Notes under the pieces: generated by a model
What the model saw: the letters and a program-made list of their open reading frames with translations, nothing else
Databases searched by the model: none
Told to the model about the DNA's origin: nothing
Source: Actinomyces viscosus
GTDB lineage: Bacteria; Actinomycetota; Actinomycetes; Actinomycetales; Actinomycetaceae
DNA: 64,000 nt
Assembly: GCF_900637975.1 (NCBI RefSeq)
Contig: NZ_LR134477.1
Span: 310,001-374,000, forward strand
Reading direction: 5' to 3'
Program-made: the position numbers and the translations under genes
In this document: piece by piece, positions 16,909 to 24,762 of the stretch
Position numbering within the stretch: position 1 is the stretch's first letter
How the letters are laid out: every line of letters starts with the position of its first letter

Positions 16909-17649
16909 GTGCAGCTTGTCATTCTGGACTCCGCGCAGGCGCTCGCGCAGCGGGCGGCCGACGAGATCGAGACGCTGCTCAGGGACAAACCGGCAGCCGT
17001 GCTGGGGACCGCCACCGGCTCCTCGCCCCTGCCCCTGTATGACGAGCTCGCTGCTCGCTGCGCCGCGGGTCGTCTCAGCTTCGCCGAGGTCACCGGCTTC
17101 ATGCTCGACGAGTACGTCGGCCTGCCCGCAGGGCACCCGGAGCGCTACGCCACCTTCATGGAGACCAATCTGCGCTCTCGCGTTGACATGCGCCCCGGTG
17201 CCCTTCACGGCCCGGACGCGCTGAGCCAGGACCTCGAGGCCGCGTGCCGGGACTATGAGGCCCAGATGGCGGCGGCCGGCTACTGCGACCTGCAGATCCT
17301 CGGTATCGGCTCCGATGGGCACATCGGCTTCAACGAGCCCGGTGGCGCCCTCGACTCGCGCACACACGTCGATCAGCTCCACGAGCAGACCCGCCGCGAC
17401 AACGCCCGCTTCTTCGGCGGTGACGTCGACGCCGTGCCCACCAAGTGCATCACCCAGGGGCTGGCCACGATCATGGAGGCCCGCAAGCTCGTCCTCATCG
17501 CCACCGGGGAGGGCAAGGCCGAGGCCATCGCCCATCTCGTGGAGGGCGAGGTGAGTCCCGAGTGGCCCGCAACCGTCATGCAGCGCCACGACGACGCCCT
17601 GGTGCTGGTCGACCCGGCGGCTGCCAGCCGGCTCACCTCGAAGCCCTGA
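16909..17649 (+). CDS. nagB: Glucosamine-6-phosphate deaminase
   Basis: Converts glucosamine-6-P to fructose-6-P and ammonia, the last step of sialic acid and GlcNAc catabolism. GTG 16909 is preceded by GAGAGGACA. The 246 residues contain the phosphate loop GTATGSSPLPLY, LDEYVGL (catalytic aspartate) and the family signature GIGSDGHIGFNEP. A possible promoter is CTGATT (16794-16799), 18 bases, TAGGAT (16818-16823), giving an 80-base leader. It is separated from nanE by hup and an ABC exporter, so it is probably regulated on its own. Confidence 0.93.
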   Translation: MQLVILDSAQALAQRAADEIETLLRDKPAAVLGTATGSSPLPLYDELAARCAAGRLSFAEVTGFMLDEYVGLPAGHPERYATFMETNLRSRVDMRPGALHGPDALSQDLEAACRDYEAQMAAAGYCDLQILGIGSDGHIGFNEPGGALDSRTHVDQLHEQTRRDNARFFGGDVDAVPTKCITQGLATIMEARKLVLIATGEGKAEAIAHLVEGEVSPEWPATVMQRHDDALVLVDPAAASRLTSKP

Positions 17650-17743
17650 CGACGGCGTCGAGCACCTCAGGGAGAGTCTCCCCACAGGGACAGGGCGGGG
17701 TGGGCGACTGTCAGGGCGCACCGTCCGACTTAGACTGGGCGGT

Positions 17744-18109
17744 ATGACAGACGTCCTCGCCAGTGCTGACCCGGGATCGCCCGGAGCTCCGACCGACCCG
17801 GCCGCCGAGCCCACTCAGGGCGTCGGTACGGCCGTCCTGGAGCGCGAGGAGCTCCAGTCGACCGACGACGGCGACGCGGACCGTTTCGCTCACTACGTCC
17901 GCAAGGACAAGATCGCCGCGGCCGCCGTCACCGGGCGTCCCGTCGTCGCCCTGTGCGGCAAGGTGTGGACGCCCGGCCGGGACCCGTCGAAGTACCCGGT
18001 GTGCCCCACCTGCAAGTCCATCTACGAGGAGATGCGTGGCGGGGACGAGTCCGGCGGCGGCAAGGGCCCTCGCTTCCCGCGCTTCCCCTTCGGGCGAGGC
18101 GGTCGGTGA
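17744..18109 (+). CDS. DUF3039 domain protein
   Basis: Conserved actinobacterial protein of unknown function, 121 residues. After a low-complexity N-terminus it has the DUF3039 core: DRFAHYVRKDKIAAAAVTGRPVVALCGKVWTP, then GRDPSKYPVCPTCKSIYEEM with three cysteines (ALCGK, PVCPTCK) that could bind zinc. The Gly/Arg-rich tail ends in GRGGR. A -10-like TAGACT (17731-17736) stands seven bases before ATG 17744, indicating a leaderless mRNA. Its TGA overlaps the GTG of the following helicase (GTGA), so the two are coupled. Confidence 0.85.
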   Translation: MTDVLASADPGSPGAPTDPAAEPTQGVGTAVLEREELQSTDDGDADRFAHYVRKDKIAAAAVTGRPVVALCGKVWTPGRDPSKYPVCPTCKSIYEEMRGGDESGGGKGPRFPRFPFGRGGR

Positions 18110-19929
18110 ACGTCGCCCGCGGCGGCCAGGCGACCCATCCCACCCCGACGCGCGCCTCGACGTCGGCGGCCCAGAACCTCTCCCCGGCCTACCCGCGCCG
18201 CGCAGCCTGGGGGACGGCAGGATCACTGCGTGCCTGGCAGGCCGCAGCCCTGGGGCAGTACCTGGAGACGATGCCTCAGGACTTCCTGGCGGTGGCCACG
18301 CCCGGGGCCGGTAAGACGACCTTCGCGCTGCGGGTGGCCACCGAGCTGCTCAGCTCCGGTGACGTCCACAAGGTGACGATCGTCTGCCCCACCGAGCACC
18401 TCAAGTACCAGTGGGCCGAGGCCGCCGCCCGCGTCGGTATCCACATCGACCCCTCCTACTCCAACTCCCAAGGAGCGCTGGGATCGCGATTCGACGGTGT
18501 CGCCCTGACCTACGCGCAGGTGGCCGCCAACGCCAACCTGCACCGCGCCCGCACGGACCAGGCCCGCACCCTCGTCATCCTCGACGAGATCCACCACGGT
18601 GGAGACGCTCTGAGCTGGGGCGACGCGATACGCGAGGCCTTCACGCCGGCACGCCGCCGGCTGGCCCTGACCGGAACCCCCTTCCGCTCCGACACCTCCC
18701 CGATCCCGTTCGTGCGCTACCAGGAGGACGCCTCCGGCTCAAAGCGCTCCCAGGCGGACTACTCCTACGGCTACTCCGACGCGCTGCGCGACGGCGTCGT
18801 GCGCCCGGTGATGTTCATGTCCTACTCAGGACAGATGCGCTGGCGCACCAAGGCGGGCGATGAGGTCGCGGCCCGCCTGGGCGAGCCCCTCACCAAGGAC
18901 CTGGAGTCCCAGGCATGGCGCACCGCGCTCGACCCGACGGGGGAGTGGATCCCCGCGGTCCTGGCCGCCGCCGACCAGCGCCTGAGCGAGGTACGCCGTC
19001 AGGTGCCCGACGCCGGAGGCCTCGTCATCGCCTCCGACCAGGCCAAGGCCCGCGCCTACGCCAAGCAGCTGCGCGCCATCACCGGCCAGGCCCCCACCGT
19101 GGTCCTCTCCGACGACAACGGCGCCTCCAGCCGCATCGAGGCCTTCTCCGCGTCCACCGACCGCTGGCTGGTGGCTGTGCGCATGGTCTCCGAGGGCGTC
19201 GACGTCCCCCGGCTCGCCGTGGGCGTCTATGCCACCTCGACCTCCACCCCGCTCTTCTTCGCCCAGGCCGTGGGGCGCTTCGTGCGCTCACGGGCCCGCG
19301 GCGAGATAGCCTCCGTCTTCCTGCCCTCGGTGACTCCTCTGCTGGCCCTGGCCGGGGAGATGGAGGTGGCCCGCGACCACGTCCTGAGCCGCCCCGACTC
19401 GGCGGCGCAGGAGGACGCCCTGTTCAGCCCCGAGGACCGGCTGCTCGCCGAGGCCAACAGGACTGAGAACGCCTCGGACGCACTGTTGCCCGGCTTCGAG
19501 GCCATGGACAGCCAGGCCGAGTTCGACCGGGTCCTCTTCGACGGCGGCGAGTTCGGAACCGGCGCCATGGTCGGCAGCATCGAGGAGCAGGAGTACCTGG
19601 GACTGCCGGGGCTGCTGGAGCCCGAGCAGGTGACCGCCCTGCTGCGCCAGCGTCAGGACAAGCAGATCGCCTCCCAGAAGAAGCAGGCGGCGGCCGAGGC
19701 CCGCAGGCGGAAGAACTCGGGCGTCGACGACGCCCGGCGCCGGGCCGCCGCCCGTAAGGAGCTCTCCCAGCTGGTGGCTGCCTGGGCCCGCCGCTCCAGC
19801 CAGCCGCACGGTGTCGTGCACAATGAGCTTCGACGCGTGTGCGGAGGCCCTGAGGTGGCGGCGGCCTCCACCGAGGAGATCGAGAAGCGCATCCAGACCC
19901 TGCGGCGCTGGTTCGTCGGTAAGCGCTGA
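18106..19929 (+). CDS. DEAD/DEAH-box (superfamily 2) helicase
   Basis: Nucleic acid-dependent ATPase, 607 residues from GTG 18106, which overlaps the DUF3039 stop. Helicase motifs are Walker A ATPGAGKTTFALR, motif II VILDEIHHG (DEIH), motif III LALTGTPFRSD, and motifs V/VI VSEGVDVPRLAVGVYAT and FAQAVGRFVRSR. The C-terminal 150 residues are charged and helical (LLRQRQDKQIASQKKQAAAEARRR). It resembles the RecG/UvrB-independent type III restriction-like helicases widespread in actinobacteria, but no nuclease domain or partner is seen. Function unknown; the coupling to DUF3039 suggests they work together. Confidence 0.88.
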   Translation: MNVARGGQATHPTPTRASTSAAQNLSPAYPRRAAWGTAGSLRAWQAAALGQYLETMPQDFLAVATPGAGKTTFALRVATELLSSGDVHKVTIVCPTEHLKYQWAEAAARVGIHIDPSYSNSQGALGSRFDGVALTYAQVAANANLHRARTDQARTLVILDEIHHGGDALSWGDAIREAFTPARRRLALTGTPFRSDTSPIPFVRYQEDASGSKRSQADYSYGYSDALRDGVVRPVMFMSYSGQMRWRTKAGDEVAARLGEPLTKDLESQAWRTALDPTGEWIPAVLAAADQRLSEVRRQVPDAGGLVIASDQAKARAYAKQLRAITGQAPTVVLSDDNGASSRIEAFSASTDRWLVAVRMVSEGVDVPRLAVGVYATSTSTPLFFAQAVGRFVRSRARGEIASVFLPSVTPLLALAGEMEVARDHVLSRPDSAAQEDALFSPEDRLLAEANRTENASDALLPGFEAMDSQAEFDRVLFDGGEFGTGAMVGSIEEQEYLGLPGLLEPEQVTALLRQRQDKQIASQKKQAAAEARRRKNSGVDDARRRAAARKELSQLVAAWARRSSQPHGVVHNELRRVCGGPEVAAASTEEIEKRIQTLRRWFVGKR

Positions 19930-19939
19930 ACGGCTCGGA

Positions 19940-19960
19940 GGATCCGGATACGACGGATCC
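19940..19960. terminator. Short hairpin between convergent genes
   Basis: GGATCCG (19940-19946) pairs with CGGATCC (19954-19960) around a seven-base loop in the 51-bp gap between the helicase and pncB. It could terminate both strands. Confidence 0.35.
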
Positions 19961-19980
19961 GATACGACGTCCCTGGTGGC

Positions 19981-21387
19981 TCAGCGCCGGGTGGCGCCGC
20001 GTCCGTCGAGGTCGACGTGGCGGGTGGGCAGGGCCGACTCGCCATCGCTCAGACGCCAGGCGTCGTAGGGCAGCTCGGCGCGGGACGCCCGGTGCCTCTC
20101 CGCCGCCGTGCTCAGCGCCTCCTGGCCGCGGTGCTCCTCAATGATCGTGCCCTCATCGACCAGGAGCACCTGGAGCGGCCGGGCACCGGCCTCCTCCAAG
20201 GCCCCCAGTCCCTGCTCGCGAGAGCTGCAGGAGACCACCAGCTCCTCGGCCGCCGTGCCCTCGGCAGTGAGGGTGCGACCGGCCCACTTGCGCCCCCCCA
20301 CGGTGGACTTGCCGCCCGAGGAGAACTTGGCGACCTCCTCCATGGCGCCGTCGGCCCCCTCGCGCTCCACCAGCTTGTAGACGAGCGCAGCGGTTGGGCG
20401 ACCCGACCCGGTGACGAGCTTGGTGCCCACCCCGTAGGAGTCCACGGGGGCCGCCCCCAGCGCGGCGATGGCGTGCTCGTCGAGGTCGTTGGTGACGGTG
20501 ATCTTCGTCGTCGTCGCTCCCAGGGCGTCGAGCTGGGCGCGCACCTTGAAGGCCTCGGCCACCAGGTCGCCGGAGTCCAGACGTACTGCTCCGAGCTCCC
20601 CGCCCGCGGCCCGCGCCGCCTTGACCGCGCGCTCCACGCCGGTGGCGATGTCGTAGGTGTCCACCAGGATGGTGGTGCTCGGACCCAGGCTGGCCACCTG
20701 AGCGGCGAAGGCCTCCTCCTCGGTGTCGTGCAGAAGGGTGAAGGAGTGCGCCGAGGTTCCTACCGTGGGAATCCCGTAGAGGAGCCCCGCCTCCAGGTTG
20801 CTTGTCCCCACGAAACCACCGACCACCGACGCCCGGGCAGCGGCCACGGCCGCCAGCTCGTGGGCGCGGCGAGCGCCGAAGTCCACGCAAGGACGCCCGT
20901 GGGCGGCGATCGTCATGCGGGAGGCAGCTGCGGCGACGGCGCAGTCGTAGTTGTAGATCGACAGGGCCAGGGTCTCCAGGATGCAGGCCTCGGCGAAGGT
21001 CCCCTCGACGGTCAGCAGCGGGGAGCCTGCGAAGTAGCACTCGCCCTCGGCGTAGCCCCGGATCGTGCCGGTGAAGCGGTAGCCGCGCAGGAAGTCCAGG
21101 GTCTCATCATTGACGACCCCGGTGCGGTGCAGGAAGTCGATCTGGGCGGGGGTGAAGGTGAAGGCCTCGATGGCGTCCAGCAGCCGGCCGGTGCCCGCGA
21201 CGACGCCGAAGCGGCGCGAGCCGGGAAGCCTGCGGCCGAAGAGCTCGAAGACGCTGCGTCTCGTGGCGGTCCCCGATGCCAGCGCTCCCTGGAGCATGGT
21301 GAGCTCATACATGTCGGTCAGCAGTGAGGTCGAGGCCGCGGACACGTCGATCGAGGCAGCGGCGGCAGCGGGCACGTAGTCGTTCAC
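19981..21387 (-). CDS. pncB: Nicotinate phosphoribosyltransferase
   Basis: Salvages nicotinate into NAD by forming nicotinate mononucleotide from PRPP. The 468 residues have the family start LLTDMYELTMLQGALASG, the central FGARRAHE and SNLEAGLLYGIPTVGTSAHSF motifs and the phosphate-binding AVRLDSGDLVAEA. GTG 21387 is preceded six bases upstream by TAGGTT (21394-21399 on the complement), so it is probably leaderless. It diverges from clpS with only 38 bp between start codons, an arrangement frequent in actinobacteria for pncB and clpS. Confidence 0.93.
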   Translation of the reverse strand: MNDYVPAAAAASIDVSAASTSLLTDMYELTMLQGALASGTATRRSVFELFGRRLPGSRRFGVVAGTGRLLDAIEAFTFTPAQIDFLHRTGVVNDETLDFLRGYRFTGTIRGYAEGECYFAGSPLLTVEGTFAEACILETLALSIYNYDCAVAAAASRMTIAAHGRPCVDFGARRAHELAAVAAARASVVGGFVGTSNLEAGLLYGIPTVGTSAHSFTLLHDTEEEAFAAQVASLGPSTTILVDTYDIATGVERAVKAARAAGGELGAVRLDSGDLVAEAFKVRAQLDALGATTTKITVTNDLDEHAIAALGAAPVDSYGVGTKLVTGSGRPTAALVYKLVEREGADGAMEEVAKFSSGGKSTVGGRKWAGRTLTAEGTAAEELVVSCSSREQGLGALEEAGARPLQVLLVDEGTIIEEHRGQEALSTAAERHRASRAELPYDAWRLSDGESALPTRHVDLDGRGATRR

Positions 21388-21425
21388 GGGAACAACCTAT
21401 CGCGCCTCGCCGCTACCCTGGAGGC
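21388..21425. promoter_or_regulatory. Back-to-back leaderless promoters for pncB and clpS
   Basis: Two -10 elements face away from each other: TAGGTT for pncB (complement of 21394-21399, six bases from GTG) and TACCCT for clpS (21414-21419, six bases from ATG). They are 14 bp apart, so each -35 must lie over or beyond the opposite -10. RNA polymerase could hardly occupy both at once. Confidence 0.6.
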
Positions 21426-21758
21426 ATGAGCGCCTCGTTGCCCGTCGCGGAACCGGAGATCCTGGAGGAGACGCGTGTCCGTGCCCAGCGTCTGTGGTGC
21501 ACCGTGGTTCATGACGACCCGGTCAACACGATGAGCTATGTGACCTGGGTCTTCCACTCCTACTTCGGCTTCTCCCTGCCCGTGGCCGAGGCGCGCATGA
21601 TGCAGGTGCACACCACCGGCCGCGCTGTGGTCTCCCGGGGAGCCCGCGAGCGCATGGAGGTCGATGTGACCGCGATGCACGGCTACGGTCTGCGGGCCAC
21701 GATCGAGCCCCTGGGCGATGATGACGGGTCTGCGAGCGATTCCGCAGGAGGAGAGTAG
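21426..21758 (+). CDS. clpS: ATP-dependent Clp protease adaptor ClpS
   Basis: Delivers N-degron substrates to ClpA/ClpC. The 110 residues include the adaptor signature VVHDDPVNTMSYVTWVF, the conserved MMQVHTTGRAVV segment and the C-terminal GLRATIEPL. ATG 21426 with TACCCT six bases upstream points to a leaderless transcript. The end overlaps the following DUF2017 gene by one base. The acidic tail (DDDGSASDSAGGE) is not part of the fold. Confidence 0.93.
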   Translation: MSASLPVAEPEILEETRVRAQRLWCTVVHDDPVNTMSYVTWVFHSYFGFSLPVAEARMMQVHTTGRAVVSRGARERMEVDVTAMHGYGLRATIEPLGDDDGSASDSAGGE

Positions 21759-22444
21759 TGCGAGCCTTCCGACGAGTCTCTCAGGGGCTGGCCTGCGGCC
21801 TCGACGACTGGGAGCGTGAGCTTCTCGCCCGGCTGGCCCTTGAGGTCAGGACTCTTCTCCAGGCGGATGATCCCGCCGATGCGGGGGCGGACGAGCCCGC
21901 CGCGTCGTCATCGCCCCGTACCGATCCGGGGCGCCCAGGGGAGAGCGAGCGGGATCGCGAGGTCCTGGCGGCTCTGGACCTCGATCTCGATCCGCCGGCC
22001 AATCGCGTTCACGTCGGCCGGTCGACGACGGATCCGGTCGTCGGCATCCTGCTTCCGCAGGCCTCCGAGGACCCGGTGACCGCGATGGAGGTGAGCAGCC
22101 TGACCCGTGGGCGCCTGCGAGACGGCAAGGTCGACCGCCTGGCGCGGCTGGCCGCCGAGCTGCGTGCCCCGTCGGGGCCTGAGGGAACGATCCTGGTGGC
22201 GCTCGGTCAGGAGTCGGACTGGCTGGGTGCGATCAACGACATCCGCCTCGTGCTGGCTCAGCGCCTGGGCATCGACTCGTCTCAGGACGCCGGGCGCGTC
22301 CACGACGTCGCCTTCCAGGAGGCCCCTGAGAGCGAGACGCCTCACGAGCAGTGGTACCGGGGCACTGCGCTCGTCTACGACATGGTCACCTGGTGGCAGG
22401 AATCACTGGTATCCGCGCTGTTCGGGGGCACAGGGCCCGCATAG
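21758..22444 (+). CDS. DUF2017 family protein
   Basis: Conserved actinobacterial protein of unknown function, almost always found next to clpS. The 228 residues run from GTG 21758, overlapping the clpS stop. Visible features: the N-terminal DDWERELLARLALEVRTLL helix, a disordered Pro/Asp-rich section (about residues 40-75), then VGILLPQASEDPVTAMEVSSLTRGRLRDGKVDRLARLAAEL and a C-terminal region ending YDMVTWWQESLVSAL. A role with ClpS in proteolysis is plausible by context only. Confidence 0.85.
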   Translation: MRAFRRVSQGLACGLDDWERELLARLALEVRTLLQADDPADAGADEPAASSSPRTDPGRPGESERDREVLAALDLDLDPPANRVHVGRSTTDPVVGILLPQASEDPVTAMEVSSLTRGRLRDGKVDRLARLAAELRAPSGPEGTILVALGQESDWLGAINDIRLVLAQRLGIDSSQDAGRVHDVAFQEAPESETPHEQWYRGTALVYDMVTWWQESLVSALFGGTGPA

Positions 22445-22453
22445 TCTCGCTGT

Positions 22454-23326
22454 GTGAATGATGCTCCGATCGGGATGTTCGACTCTGGGGTCGGTGGCCT
22501 CACCGTCGCCCGTTCTGTCCTCGACCAGCTGCCCCATGAGCAGGTGCTCTACATCGGGGACACCGCCAACGGTCCCTATGGTCCCAGGGACATCGCCGAG
22601 GTCCGCTCCCTGGCCCTGAGCATCATGGACGAGCTCGTGGACCGCGGGGTCAAGCTGCTCGTCATCGCCTGCAACACCGCTTCCGCGGCCGTCCTGCACG
22701 ATGCGCGTGAGCGCTACACGCTGGGGAGAGGCGTCCCGGTCATCGAGGTGATTCACCCGGCGGCGCGCACGGCGGCCCGGGTGACCCGCAACGGCAGGGT
22801 GGGTCTGATCGCCACCCGAGGGACGGTTGACTCGCGCGCCTACGACGACGCGCTCCAGGCCGTGCCCGGGGTCGAGCTCTTCTCACAGGCCTGCCCGCGC
22901 TTCGTCGAGCTCGCCGAGCGAGGCGTGACCACCGGTCCGGAGGTGCTCGACGTCGCCGAGGAGTACCTCGCTCCCATCAAGGCCGCCGGCGTGGACACCC
23001 TTATCCTGGGATGCACCCACTACCCCCTGCTGGTCGGGCCGATCTCCTACATGATGGGGGAGGACGTGACCCTGGTGACCTCCTCGGACGAGACCGCCAA
23101 GGACGTCTACCGGGCGCTGGCCCGCAAGGACCTCCTGCGCGGCCCCGACGGTCCCGAGCCGCGTCACGAGTTCCGCTCCACCGGTGACCCGGAGGCCTTC
23201 TCGGTGCTGGCTCGGCGCTTCCTCGGGCCCGAGGTCGCCGTCGTCGAGCGTGTCGCCTTCGCCTCTGATGCCGCGGGCGCCCACCGCGAGCCGCCCGACC
23301 TTTCCCCGCTTCCCACCGCCCTCTGA
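22454..23326 (+). CDS. murI: Glutamate racemase
   Basis: Makes D-glutamate for peptidoglycan. The 290 residues show [15 protein letters not shown] at the start and both catalytic cysteines in context: C73 in IACNTASA and C187 in GCTHYPLL. The start is GTG 22454, six bases after a TAGTCT (22442-22447) that overlaps the end of the DUF2017 gene, so a separate leaderless promoter is likely. The C-terminal 25 residues are a non-conserved extension. Confidence 0.94.
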   Translation: MNDAPIGMFDSGVGGLTVARSVLDQLPHEQVLYIGDTANGPYGPRDIAEVRSLALSIMDELVDRGVKLLVIACNTASAAVLHDARERYTLGRGVPVIEVIHPAARTAARVTRNGRVGLIATRGTVDSRAYDDALQAVPGVELFSQACPRFVELAERGVTTGPEVLDVAEEYLAPIKAAGVDTLILGCTHYPLLVGPISYMMGEDVTLVTSSDETAKDVYRALARKDLLRGPDGPEPRHEFRSTGDPEAFSVLARRFLGPEVAVVERVAFASDAAGAHREPPDLSPLPTAL

Positions 23327-23335
23327 AGGATCTGC

Positions 23336-24133
23336 ATGAGACTCACGATTATCGGCTGCTCGGGATCCATGTCGGGTCCCCAGTCCTCGGCCTCCTCCTA
23401 CCTGGTTCAGGCCGACGGAGTCGATGCCGACGGCGCGCTGCGCACCTACTCGATCGTGCTGGACCTCGGGCCGGGGTCAATGGGCCAGCTGCTGCGACAC
23501 CTTGATCCCGCCGAGCTCGACGCCATCGCGATCTCGCACTGCCACGCCGACCACATGGTCGACCTGGTGGGGATGCACGTCTACCGGCGCTGGCTTCCCA
23601 CCGGCGCGCTCGGACCGGTTGCCTGCCTGGGGCCCTCGGAGCTGCTGGAGCGTCTTCAGGGGGTCGACGGCGTGCCTCCCAGCGAGCGCTACGCCACGGA
23701 GTTCGGATTCGTCACCGCGGTGCCCGGCAGGTCCTACAGCGTCGGCCCCATGGTGATCTCGCCCTTCGAGGCCCTCCACCCGGTGGAGGCCTACGGGTAC
23801 CGGATCGAGGGGCCGAGCGAGCAGGACCCGTCCAAGCGAGTCAGCCTGGCCTTCACCGGGGACACGGACTCCTGCCAGGGCATGAGCGACATGGCTCAAG
23901 GTGTGGACCTCCTCCTGGCCGAGGCGGCCTTCGTCGAGGGCCGTGACACGGTGGGCGGGATGCACATGACCGGTCGTCGCGCCGGGGAGCTGGCCGCCCA
24001 GGCCGGTGCGGGCCACCTGGTCCTCACCCACATCCAGCCCTGGACCGATCCGGCCGTCCCCCTCAAGGAGGCCGCATCCGTCTACTCGGGCCCGTTGGAG
24101 GCGGCGACGGCGGACGCCGTCTGGGAGCTGTGA
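23336..24133 (+). CDS. Metallo-beta-lactamase-fold hydrolase
   Basis: MBL-fold protein of the group found beside murI in actinobacteria, 265 residues. Metal ligands are visible in SHCHADH (H68, H70, D72, H73), ALHPVEAYGYRI, TGDTDSC and LTHIQPW. It begins MRLTIIGCSGSMSGPQSSASSYLVQ, typical of ElaC-like/phosphodiesterase folds, but the exact substrate is unknown. ATG 23336 follows the murI stop by nine bases with GAAGGAT as ribosome binding site; the stop overlaps the next gene. Confidence 0.85.
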   Translation: MRLTIIGCSGSMSGPQSSASSYLVQADGVDADGALRTYSIVLDLGPGSMGQLLRHLDPAELDAIAISHCHADHMVDLVGMHVYRRWLPTGALGPVACLGPSELLERLQGVDGVPPSERYATEFGFVTAVPGRSYSVGPMVISPFEALHPVEAYGYRIEGPSEQDPSKRVSLAFTGDTDSCQGMSDMAQGVDLLLAEAAFVEGRDTVGGMHMTGRRAGELAAQAGAGHLVLTHIQPWTDPAVPLKEAASVYSGPLEAATADAVWEL

Positions 24134-24675
24134 GCACCGACGGACACGATCGCCCCTCACGGCCGCGGACGATCTCCTTCACCCCGGCTCTTCCCGACGG
24201 GGCGGACTGCCCCTGGACCCGGGACCGCAGGACGCGCTGGTGGCTGGTGGTGCCCGCGGACCTGGCGGCCGTGGCGCTCGTGGCCCTGTTCGGTGCCGCC
24301 TCGACGCGCGCGATGGGGCAGGTCGTCACCGCGCTGTGGCAGGCGGCCATCGCAGTGGTCGTCGCCTGGGGGGCTACCTGGCTCCTTCGACGTCGCCGCC
24401 CTGATCACCTGGAGATGGCACTGCCCGAGGGGATTATCGTTGCGGGCCTGACCTGGGCGGTCTGGACCGCGCTGCACCATCTCACGCAGTCGGCGTTCGG
24501 TGACGTCCCGGCCGGCGCCTCCTGGGCGCTGATGACCGGTACCTTCCTTCTGGTGTTCCTGGGAGGGTGGCGCTGGCTCTACGGTTATGTGCGGGCCCAC
24601 GACTCCCTGACCCCCAAGCCCGTGGCGCGCCGCCTCGCCCAGCAGGAGCAGCGGCAGGAGCAGGAAGGGCGATAG
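24130..24675 (+). CDS. Small membrane protein, DUF3054-like
   Basis: GTG 24130 overlaps the MBL stop. The 181 residues contain four predicted membrane segments (LAAVALVALFGAAS; QAAIAVVVAWGATWLL; GIIVAGLTWAVWTALHHL; LMTGTFLLVFLGGWRWLYGYV), a layout that recalls DUF3054 proteins, followed by a charged Gln/Arg tail. No function is known. Coupling to the MBL gene suggests the same transcript. Confidence 0.65.
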   Translation: MSTDGHDRPSRPRTISFTPALPDGADCPWTRDRRTRWWLVVPADLAAVALVALFGAASTRAMGQVVTALWQAAIAVVVAWGATWLLRRRRPDHLEMALPEGIIVAGLTWAVWTALHHLTQSAFGDVPAGASWALMTGTFLLVFLGGWRWLYGYVRAHDSLTPKPVARRLAQQEQRQEQEGR

Positions 24676-24762
24676 CCTCGCAAGGGGAGGCTCTCGGCTC
24701 TTCTCGGCTCCCGGGCACTCTCTTTTATCGGGTGGCAACCCGACCGTTCATACCTTGGCGCC

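Noticed and set aside
17744..19929. A phage-defence helicase system
   Set aside because: No nuclease, methylase or other defence domain is present and the pair lies among housekeeping genes, so I did not call a defence system.
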